Shown here: positions 58,330 through 64,000 of the stretch, one piece after another
How positions within the stretch are numbered: the stretch's first letter is position 1
Layout: every line of letters begins with the position of its first letter
NCBI GenBank assembly: GCA_910575435.1
Contig: CAJTGI010000016.1
Span: forward strand, 1-64,000
DNA from: Clostridiaceae bacterium
Lineage (GTDB): Bacteria; Bacillota; Clostridia; Lachnospirales; Lachnospiraceae
Length of the DNA: 64,000 bases
Reading direction: 5' to 3'
Translations under genes and position numbers: made by a program
Notes under the pieces: model-generated
The model's database searches: none
What the model was told of the DNA's origin: nothing
The model's input: only the letters and a program-made list of their open reading frames with translations

Positions 58330-58959
58330 CTACAATTCATTTAAGTATTTCTGCAATTTATCTACAAACTGCCCGACATGTATGCCATCCACAAAAGAAT
58401 GGTGTGCCTGAACCGACACAGGCATAATCACCCGTTCATCCTTTTCGTAATATTTCCCCCAGTCAAACAAAGGCGTTGCATTATCCTTCTTGCCCGAATT
58501 GGTATGGGAAATATGAGTATATGTCACCCATAGCATAGGCGAGCATTGAAAAACATCATTGCCAAGCGGCCCAGTAAAATATTCTTTTTGTTCTTCTGCC
58601 TTCTGGGCAGCCAATTCCACATATTCTTTCATTGTGTCCTGCATCGGAACATTAACCACCTTAAATAATTCTGTATCTCTGTTCAAATATGTAAAAGCGG
58701 TATCAATTTTATCAAACAAAACAATATTGCCATCTAAAAAACGATAACGAAATGCCTCAATCTCATTTGCACATTTACATACCGCATAGACGAACGCAAG
58801 CGTAAAGGAAAAATTTTGTTTCCTAATCTGTTGCAAAAAATTCGTGATATCTGCATCAAAAGTCACGCAAAATGCAGGCTCAACACTGTTTCTAAAAGCC
58901 ATACAGTGTAAAGCTCTTTTCCATGTCTTCTCATCTATGACTTTGTATGCATTTGCCAT
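58330..58959 (-). CDS. Chloramphenicol acetyltransferase-like protein
   Basis: 209 residues, CAT fold (trimeric acetyl-CoA-dependent O-acetyltransferase). The catalytic-His motif is AHHSFVDGIHVGQFVDKL near the C terminus, and FTLAFVYAVCKCANEIEAFRYRF and PMLWVTYTHISHT are also typical. The spacing of HHxxxDG is kept, so it may be catalytic, but many chromosomal clostridial relatives are not resistance enzymes and no resistance is inferred. GGAGGG precedes the ATG. Confidence 0.87.
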   Translation of the reverse strand: MANAYKVIDEKTWKRALHCMAFRNSVEPAFCVTFDADITNFLQQIRKQNFSFTLAFVYAVCKCANEIEAFRYRFLDGNIVLFDKIDTAFTYLNRDTELFKVVNVPMQDTMKEYVELAAQKAEEQKEYFTGPLGNDVFQCSPMLWVTYTHISHTNSGKKDNATPLFDWGKYYEKDERVIMPVSVQAHHSFVDGIHVGQFVDKLQKYLNEL

Positions 58960-59135
58960 AAAGTTAACCCTCCAAATCCTTACTTTCTAAGTTCTTACTC
59001 ATTTTATCATAATTATTGCCAAAGCAAAAACCGACATTTTTCGTCCAAAACAAAGGAAACTCTTTTTATAATACATTGATTTGCTGGCATTTCCCCACAA
59101 AGCAAACGGCTATCCATATTCACTTTCTCACAAAT

Positions 59136-59549
59136 TTACTTTCTGTTCGGCCTTCTTTTGATTCCCAGCAGGCTAATGAAATCATGAAACATAGAAGTAT
59201 CCACCGGCTCAAACATGATCCATTTCCCATCATGGTAAGTTTTTGTTTCATCATAAATCTTTTGAACCTCTTGTGAATAGTGATCTCTATCTGCTTCAAA
59301 TTTTAACCGTTCATCTTTCCCTAAGATAATCATGAAGCCTACGCAATTTTCTCTTGCATAAAGCGCACACAATGTCTTGCCACCCCGACGATATTTATAT
59401 TCATATGTCCATGCTTTGCCGCCTTTATTCCATATGCATTCCATGTCATATCTTTCCTCAATCAAAGCATTTAGTTTATTCCAAACATCGTATAACGATT
59501 CTCCAACTAAAGTTGTCATCTCTTCCGTACTAGGTATTTTATCCAGCAT
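59136..59549 (-). CDS. DUF3788 family protein
   Basis: 137 residues from the ATG at 59549 (AAGGAGG upstream). The text WNKLNALIEERYDMECIWNKGGKAWTYEYKY and RRGGKTLCALYARENCVGFMIILG and the C-terminal MFEPVDTSMFHDFISLLGIKRR are typical of DUF3788. No catalytic motif is known. Remnants of a second copy lie at 48330. A 35-base stretch just downstream at 59061-59095 resembles part of the methyltransferase gene at 62380-62411, so this interval is scarred by recombination. Confidence 0.83.
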   Translation of the reverse strand: MLDKIPSTEEMTTLVGESLYDVWNKLNALIEERYDMECIWNKGGKAWTYEYKYRRGGKTLCALYARENCVGFMIILGKDERLKFEADRDHYSQEVQKIYDETKTYHDGKWIMFEPVDTSMFHDFISLLGIKRRPNRK

Positions 59550-59637
59550 AACAGCCTCCTTTATAAATATTAATTTCCGACAATTTCCAGCCACGATACT
59601 GGTCATCTACATAAATAAATCCTCTAAAAGCATTCAT

Positions 59638-60003
59638 TTACCGCAATAATAATGCCAGCCTTTTACCGCACAAAACTCCCAATATGCAGCACACTACACT
59701 TAAAGCAACATATAATCCGCCCTGCATATATAATCGGTCCTCAAAAAACCTGCATGCCTCCAATGAAAACGTGGAAAAAGTTGTAAACCCACCGCAAATG
59801 CCTGTCTTCCAAAACAAAATACTGTTTTGCGATACATTCTCCCTTTCACTGACGATTCCGACCACAAATCCAATTAACGCTGCACCAACAATATTCGTGA
59901 TAAACGTCAGAAAGGGAAAAGTAGTTTTTACAGGAATCAAACTTATCGCATACCTCCCCATTGCACCAGCCGCGCCACCTAATGCAACCCAGATAAAATC
60001 CAT
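59638..60003 (-). CDS. crcB: Fluoride channel CrcB/FluC
   Basis: 121 residues, four membrane helices: WVALGGAAGAMGRYAI, FITNIVGAALIGFVVGIV, FWKTGICGGFTTFSTFSLEA (signature GGFTTFSTF), LYVALSVVCCILGVLCG. It exports fluoride as a dual-topology dimer. One copy suffices for a homodimer; a second crcB, common in Firmicutes, is not in this window. No fluoride riboswitch was found: the preceding gene is 21 bp upstream on the same strand, so expression is probably by read-through. Confidence 0.93.
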   Translation of the reverse strand: MDFIWVALGGAAGAMGRYAISLIPVKTTFPFLTFITNIVGAALIGFVVGIVSERENVSQNSILFWKTGICGGFTTFSTFSLEACRFFEDRLYMQGGLYVALSVVCCILGVLCGKRLALLLR

Positions 60004-60024
60004 TACTTTGTTTCCTCCTGGTAA

Positions 60025-60816
60025 TTATGATTGTATTGCAACACCCGCTAAAGTTTTTTCCAGCTCACTTATCATTGCATCAATATCCCCTGAAATATTT
60101 TCCGGCCTTCCATACATATCACAAAATAATTGTTCCATGTTTCTCCGAAAATCTGCCGGCAATTTTTCGCATTGCCTCTCACAAAACGCCATCAAGCGCT
60201 TTTCGCCGGGATGTGTCAATTCATTGATTGCGAATATCACATCAAAGTAGGATGCTAAAAATTCTGCAATCCGATGGTTGATACTAACCATATCATTTCG
60301 ATTTACCGCCTTGGCAATCTGCACTTCATAAGCGGGCATTGCATAGCGAAGCAGTTTCATATTATGGTTGATGATATTCTGTTTTAACAGGTACGGATAA
60401 GGAATCTTATACTTTTCCTGCAATGATGCCAGTCTGCCATTCGCATCGTAGATTATCTTACAGGTGCGAAGATTATGCCACATGCAGGTAGTATAGCCAT
60501 TATGTGCCGCACATTCGTCAACCACCTCCGAAATTCCCTTTGCAAATGCATCTAAATCACGATATAAGATATCAATATCCACGCCGCTATTTAATACGCA
60601 ATTATCCTCATATTCCCAAAAATGGTTTCCAACCTCAATCCGGCTGCAGTATTTTTGCAATAAAGCACTGCGGATATCCTCTGGAATATTTTCCTTGCAA
60701 TACACATACACATCATAATCCGATTTATCATCAAAGTCGCTGCCTGCCCTTGAACCACCCAATGCAATGGCTTCTACTTGTCGCAATGCAGATAACTCCC
60801 CGAATAATTCCTTCAT
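60025..60816 (-). CDS. Nucleotidyltransferase-domain protein (aminoglycoside-like fold)
   Basis: 263 residues. The pol-beta-type active site ALGGSRAGSDFDDKSDYDVYVY has GS with Asp-x-Asp about 15 residues later, and a later Asp in GVDIDILYRD. A helical C-terminal part (PYLLKQNIINHNMKLLRYAMPAY, RIAEFLASYFDVIFAINELTHPGEKRL) resembles DUF4037/KNTase proteins. It could modify a small molecule or protein with a nucleotide; substrate unknown. It lies 21 bp upstream of crcB on the same strand. Confidence 0.85.
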   Translation of the reverse strand: MKELFGELSALRQVEAIALGGSRAGSDFDDKSDYDVYVYCKENIPEDIRSALLQKYCSRIEVGNHFWEYEDNCVLNSGVDIDILYRDLDAFAKGISEVVDECAAHNGYTTCMWHNLRTCKIIYDANGRLASLQEKYKIPYPYLLKQNIINHNMKLLRYAMPAYEVQIAKAVNRNDMVSINHRIAEFLASYFDVIFAINELTHPGEKRLMAFCERQCEKLPADFRRNMEQLFCDMYGRPENISGDIDAMISELEKTLAGVAIQS

Positions 60817-60907
60817 CTAAAAAACTCCTTTCATTCTATATACCCCCAAAAACTACTCCCCTTGTCCATGCTCCAGCACCGCATTATAGTAAAACTTCTA
60901 CCTCACA

Positions 60908-61711
60908 TTATGTCTCAACTACCAAAGATTCCCCGCTGGACAGATCCCCATTCATCCATTGCCATTTCTCCCGCAATGCAATCTTTCCATTTTCCAAAAT
61001 GCGCGGAATACTGTGACACTTTCCAATCCTTAACTGCCTGTCTTTATTCAAATGTTGATAATGAAAATCCAACTCTCCATTCTCGTCTACAGTGCCAATC
61101 ATGTGTCCCTTTAGCACCTCCCCTCCACTATATTCTGCCCAAAATAAATCATTTTCTTGAAAATAGTGAAATATTGTATCTTCATCCACTTCCCCATTTT
61201 CCGTGTTGCTTTGAGGAATGAAAACTTTGCCATCATAATTTATTCTATCCGTCTGACAATTTACTCGCTTCTCCATTTCATCATAGATAAGGATATCACC
61301 ATCATCTGTTAATATCCTACAAGTTTTGTTCTCTTTATAACCACGTTTCAGATACATTTCTTTTGCTGCTAATGAGGAAGCCATTTGAATATAACTGAAT
61401 TCCTCTGCAATTTTATTCTCAGCAAAGTCCATGAGCCGGCTGCCATATCCATGAGATTGATACTTCGGCAAGATAAAAAGACGGTTTACCACATTCTCTT
61501 TGACTGTCACAGTCCCTACCATCTCTCCCCCTTCTTCCAGCAGCCATACAATCTCATTCTCAATGTCTAATAGCACATTTTCCCTGCTATGATGTTCCAA
61601 AAAAAATTTAACCACCCCTTCTGCATAATAATGAGAGTATATTTCCAAAATGGTGTCGTGCGTAATCTGCAAAACACTTTCCAAATCCTTAACTTTTGCA
61701 AGCCGTATCAT
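60908..61711 (-). CDS. GNAT acetyltransferase fused to an N-acetylglutamate-synthase-like domain
   Basis: 267 residues from the ATG at 61711 (GGAGG upstream). Residues about 1-150 are a GNAT domain (LFILPKYQSHGYGSRLMDFAEN holds the acetyl-CoA loop, then YLKRGYKE). Residues about 155-267 form a separate domain (INYDGKVFIPQSNTENGEVDEDT, DLFWAEYSGGEVLKGHMIGTVDENGELDF, LREKWQWMNGD) that is a stand-alone protein in many Firmicutes, often labelled N-acetylglutamate synthase. The fusion is unusual. The frame is open; no break seen. Confidence 0.82.
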   Translation of the reverse strand: MIRLAKVKDLESVLQITHDTILEIYSHYYAEGVVKFFLEHHSRENVLLDIENEIVWLLEEGGEMVGTVTVKENVVNRLFILPKYQSHGYGSRLMDFAENKIAEEFSYIQMASSLAAKEMYLKRGYKENKTCRILTDDGDILIYDEMEKRVNCQTDRINYDGKVFIPQSNTENGEVDEDTIFHYFQENDLFWAEYSGGEVLKGHMIGTVDENGELDFHYQHLNKDRQLRIGKCHSIPRILENGKIALREKWQWMNGDLSSGESLVVET

Positions 61712-61805
61712 CTGCTCCCTCCAATCTATCATTAAACCTAACTTCTATCTTTGCCTCTGATACATTTGATTTTTCGAATCCTTTATAGCGCCAGCATACC
61801 CCCTG

Positions 61806-61880
61806 CACTTCGTCCAGATATTTTTGGAATTTATCAACAAATTTCCCAATATGTATGCTATCCACAAAGGAATGGCGTGC
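61806..61880 (-). pseudogene. Remnant of a second CAT-like gene
   Basis: ARHSFVDSIHIGKFVDKFQKYLDEV on the minus strand matches the C-terminal catalytic region of the intact gene at 58330 (AHHSFVDGIHVGQFVDKLQKY). The catalytic first His is Arg, and no N-terminal part precedes it. The flanking bases 61990-62030 also resemble those upstream of the intact gene near 59020-59050. Region 61712-62050 has no other content. Confidence 0.75.
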
Positions 61881-62050
61881 CCGACATAATGATTGCCATG
61901 ACTTCTGGCATAGCCCAAGTTGCGGAGCAACTTGCATGATAAATGCGCTAGCATTTATTTTATCATATATTTTCTATACGTGAAAGCAAAAGCCAACATT
62001 TTTCGTCCAAAGCAAAAAAGTAATATCCATAACATTCCCTTTGTTAGTAC

Positions 62051-62602
62051 TCATTTTTGTCCAACCAAAAAAAGCCTCTTAAACGGGAACAATATCTTTC
62101 CATTTGCCTGATCATGATATTCTATCTCTAAATTCTTCATCACTTCATCCATAAACAATTCCTGCTCTTCCTCATTCAGCCGATCTATATACGGACGCAA
62201 TGCCGCTCCCTTTAGAAATTCGAGAATCTTCCCATGATTGTCCATCTCATGGCAATAATCGGTTATCCACATTTCTATTTTATTCGTACATTTTGCTACC
62301 ATATCATAGTACTGTGGTGCGGAATGCAGAATGTATTTATCTTTTCCAATCTCCTTAAACTTATCAGCAAATATTTTTTCTGCTTTTATAATACATTGAT
62401 TTGACGGCATTTCCTTTGACAAGTCTACTCCTATAATTTCAGCACGTTCCCATGCCGAAACAAGCGGTGCTGTACTCATTCCCGTACCACACCCGACATC
62501 TAAAATTCTTTGAAATTTCATATCCTTGATTCTAGCAGCCAAGTCAATCGATGGTTGTACCCGTTCTTTGTCATAACGATTATAAATCTCAGCATTCCAC
62601 AT
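62051..62602 (-). CDS. Trans-aconitate methyltransferase-like protein with internal deletion
   Basis: 183 residues from the ATG at 62602. The N-terminal half is a class I SAM methyltransferase (RILDVGCGTGMSTAPLV, motif I; IIGVDLSKEM, motif II), and the C-terminal part (AEKIFADKFKEIGKDKYILHS, ITDYCHEMDNHGKILEFLKG) matches the end of Tam-type enzymes. The middle, with motifs III-IV and the usual PLL...LQWIPNH stretch (about 70 residues), is absent: the text jumps from LSKEM to PSNQCIIKAEKIF in frame. Family length is about 250. Probably inactive. Confidence 0.78.
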   Translation of the reverse strand: MWNAEIYNRYDKERVQPSIDLAARIKDMKFQRILDVGCGTGMSTAPLVSAWERAEIIGVDLSKEMPSNQCIIKAEKIFADKFKEIGKDKYILHSAPQYYDMVAKCTNKIEMWITDYCHEMDNHGKILEFLKGAALRPYIDRLNEEEQELFMDEVMKNLEIEYHDQANGKILFPFKRLFLVGQK

Positions 62603-62628
62603 GCTCAACCTCTCCTTTTTCCAAAATT

Positions 62629-63078
62629 TTATACTTTCTCCATATGCACAAATCTCAATTCTTCCGTAACCTGTTCCTCGGCAAAAGATTTATAGCCAAG
62701 TTTCTGATACAATGCTATATTCTTTTCACTCCTGGTACTGGTAAACAACTCGTATCTTTGATTTGGATATTGCTTTTCCATTTCAATCAAAAGTCGCGTC
62801 CCTATCCCTTGCCCCTGCTTTGATGGATGCACCATCAATTTTCCGATATAAACTGTCCCGTTATCGCAAAATGCTCTCACAGAACCGATGATAGTTTTGT
62901 CTTCATCTAATGCTTTTAAAATAATCCCTTTTTGATATTCATCCTCCACATCAGTCAAAGTTTGTTTTAGCGGCGGAATATCCTGGCTATCAAAAAGTCT
63001 CGCCTCACTTTGATAGGCGAGATACTGCAAGTCAAGTATATTCTGTAGGTCTCTCTTTTCTGCTCTTACAATAATCAT
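62629..63078 (-). CDS. GNAT-family N-acetyltransferase
   Basis: 149 residues. VRAEKRDLQNILDLQYLAYQSEA start; acetyl-CoA loop in IGKLMVHPSKQGQGIGTRLLIEMEK (Q-x-x-G-x-G/A type); C-terminal NIALYQKLGYKSFAEEQV. The substrate is unknown. It lies 27 bp upstream of the methyltransferase on the same strand, so it may be co-transcribed with the genes downstream. Confidence 0.9.
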   Translation of the reverse strand: MIIVRAEKRDLQNILDLQYLAYQSEARLFDSQDIPPLKQTLTDVEDEYQKGIILKALDEDKTIIGSVRAFCDNGTVYIGKLMVHPSKQGQGIGTRLLIEMEKQYPNQRYELFTSTRSEKNIALYQKLGYKSFAEEQVTEELRFVHMEKV

Positions 63079-63178
63079 GATATATCCTCCAAAATATAAA
63101 GTTCAAAGTTTTATCTTCATGCAAAGCAATTACTCTTTTATATTTCAAGCAGTATATGGCAATACTCATTTGGCATTC

Positions 63179-63940
63179 TTATAAATACTTTTCTATCGTC
63201 CCCTGCTCTACAACACATTTCCCCAACAATGTAATCGCTTGCTTGGGACAAATGTTTATGCACCGATAACACATGGTACATCCATTCCCGGCTTTGGCAA
63301 CATTGTCTTCAATATTCAGATTTTTCATTGGGCACAATCCCGCACATTTACCACAAGCAACACACTTTCGTGTATCAATCTTTACTTTATCCGTATATCG
63401 CTTCGTTTTATTATAAAAATACAAACGCTGTCCAAACAATCCGGCAAAATGATACAGAAAACCAATTCCTTCTTGTGACGTCCTGCCATTTTTCATCTCC
63501 CGAACCGCATTGCTTATCTTCTTTTCCGCCGCTTTCACAAGTTCCACGTTTTTCTCTATAGGACGTTTCAATGCCTTTTCATCAGCTATGCTATCTGGCA
63601 TCTTCAAATGTAAGCCGCCTGTGATTTGCGCCCCGTACTTGCGAAGTCGGCGAGCCAGAATGCCTGCCCCGTCCCCACTAAACAATCCCATCGTTGCTAT
63701 TACAAAAATCTTTTTGCCTTGCCATAAATGTCGATACCTGTCCACAAAATCCTTTAACATTTTCGGAATATTACTAAACTGCACAGAGTAGCTGAAAACA
63801 ATCTCTTCGTTGTTTTTTATGTGGCCGACTAGGCTTTCATCTTCTATTGCAAAAACTTTTGCTGATTCATCATATTGACCAAGAAAAGTTTCCAAGGCAT
63901 ATCGTGAATTTCTCGTCCCACTAAAATAAATGCCAAGCAT
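63179..63940 (-). CDS. EFR1-family ferredoxin with flavodoxin-like domain
   Basis: 253 residues from the ATG at 63940 (AAGGAGG upstream). N-terminal flavodoxin-like domain (MLGIYFSGTRNSRYALETFL as the FMN phosphate loop region; IFVIATMGLFSGDG) and C-terminal 2x[4Fe-4S] ferredoxin: CVACGKCAGLCPMKN and CTMCYRCINICPKQ. An electron carrier of anaerobes, cytoplasmic; the partner is unknown. The gene's upstream region runs into the window edge (63941-64000), which holds only the ribosome binding site. Confidence 0.9.
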   Translation of the reverse strand: MLGIYFSGTRNSRYALETFLGQYDESAKVFAIEDESLVGHIKNNEEIVFSYSVQFSNIPKMLKDFVDRYRHLWQGKKIFVIATMGLFSGDGAGILARRLRKYGAQITGGLHLKMPDSIADEKALKRPIEKNVELVKAAEKKISNAVREMKNGRTSQEGIGFLYHFAGLFGQRLYFYNKTKRYTDKVKIDTRKCVACGKCAGLCPMKNLNIEDNVAKAGNGCTMCYRCINICPKQAITLLGKCVVEQGTIEKYL

Positions 63941-64000
63941 TTCAAACCTCCTTTTATATATGGGGATAAAACGTAGCAATATAAGAAATCAAGTTATATC

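Noticed and set aside
58330-58959. Acquired chloramphenicol resistance gene
   Set aside because: The protein is CAT-like, but chromosomal relatives of this kind are frequent and there is no linked resistance context; function is not inferred.
59638-60024. Fluoride riboswitch before crcB
   Set aside because: Only 21 bp separate crcB from the upstream gene, too short for a riboswitch.

Overview
The window looks like a chromosomal segment of a Gram-positive clostridium, most likely Lachnospiraceae. The evidence is strong AGGAGG-type ribosome binding sites, moderate to low G+C, a VanW protein, a YufNOPQ-type nucleoside ABC importer, an AgrC/LytTR two-component pair, DUF1858 and MIF-like proteins, and an ECF sigma factor paired with a membrane protein. 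This placement is inference from gene content. No rRNA operon, CRISPR array or phage module is visible. Most genes lie on the minus strand.

Layout. 1-3310: an IS110-type recombinase cut by the left edge, with a structured putative bridge RNA upstream, then a Uma2-type nuclease gene split by an IS with a 12-bp target duplication. 3372-13153: housekeeping and conserved genes (TrmL, aminotransferase with Lrp regulator, AIR-synthase-like protein, VanW, a 33-aa membrane peptide, radical SAM/B12 protein, polysaccharide pyruvyl transferase). 13514-20749: a small HTH gene, an Rpn nuclease, tRNA-Trp, a frameshifted secreted protein, a beta-lactamase-fold membrane protein without its serine nucleophile, a PF09818 ATPase, MIF-like, DUF1858 and DUF2752 genes, and tRNA-Gly/tRNA-Thr. 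20877-30054: a four-gene ABC exporter, a secreted DUF2712-like protein, an SPFH/zinc-ribbon gene cluster and a histidine kinase/LytTR pair. Two nearly duplicated promoter regions (24181-24255, 28061-28135) tie these together. 30785-36375: a histidine phosphatase, a secreted GH5 glucanase, and an ECF sigma factor with its probable anti-sigma protein. 37173-47956: a probable nucleoside import and breakdown operon under a GntR/UTRA repressor with palindromic operators. 48330-49127: decayed genes. 49332-55304: an operon encoding a sigma-like protein, a zinc-finger anti-sigma-like protein, a DUF1292 protein, a TPR-CHAT protease and a Sel1 protein. 55509-64000: two small ORFs, an IS4-family element, and a scarred region of small enzyme genes mixed with gene remnants (CAT-like, DUF3788-like, internally deleted methyltransferase), CrcB, a nucleotidyltransferase, GNATs and an EFR1 ferredoxin protein.

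The best candidates for an undescribed system are (1) the sigma / zinc-finger / DUF1292 / CHAT / Sel1 operon, which resembles in logic the protease-controlled sigma release of type III-E CRISPR but has no CRISPR part, and (2) the LytTR-linked cluster of secreted DUF2712-like protein, multi-permease ABC exporter and SPFH/zinc-ribbon proteins. The nucleoside operon, with a TrpA-like aldolase fold, an SgcQ/BtpA protein and an iron alcohol dehydrogenase, suggests an unassigned salvage pathway.
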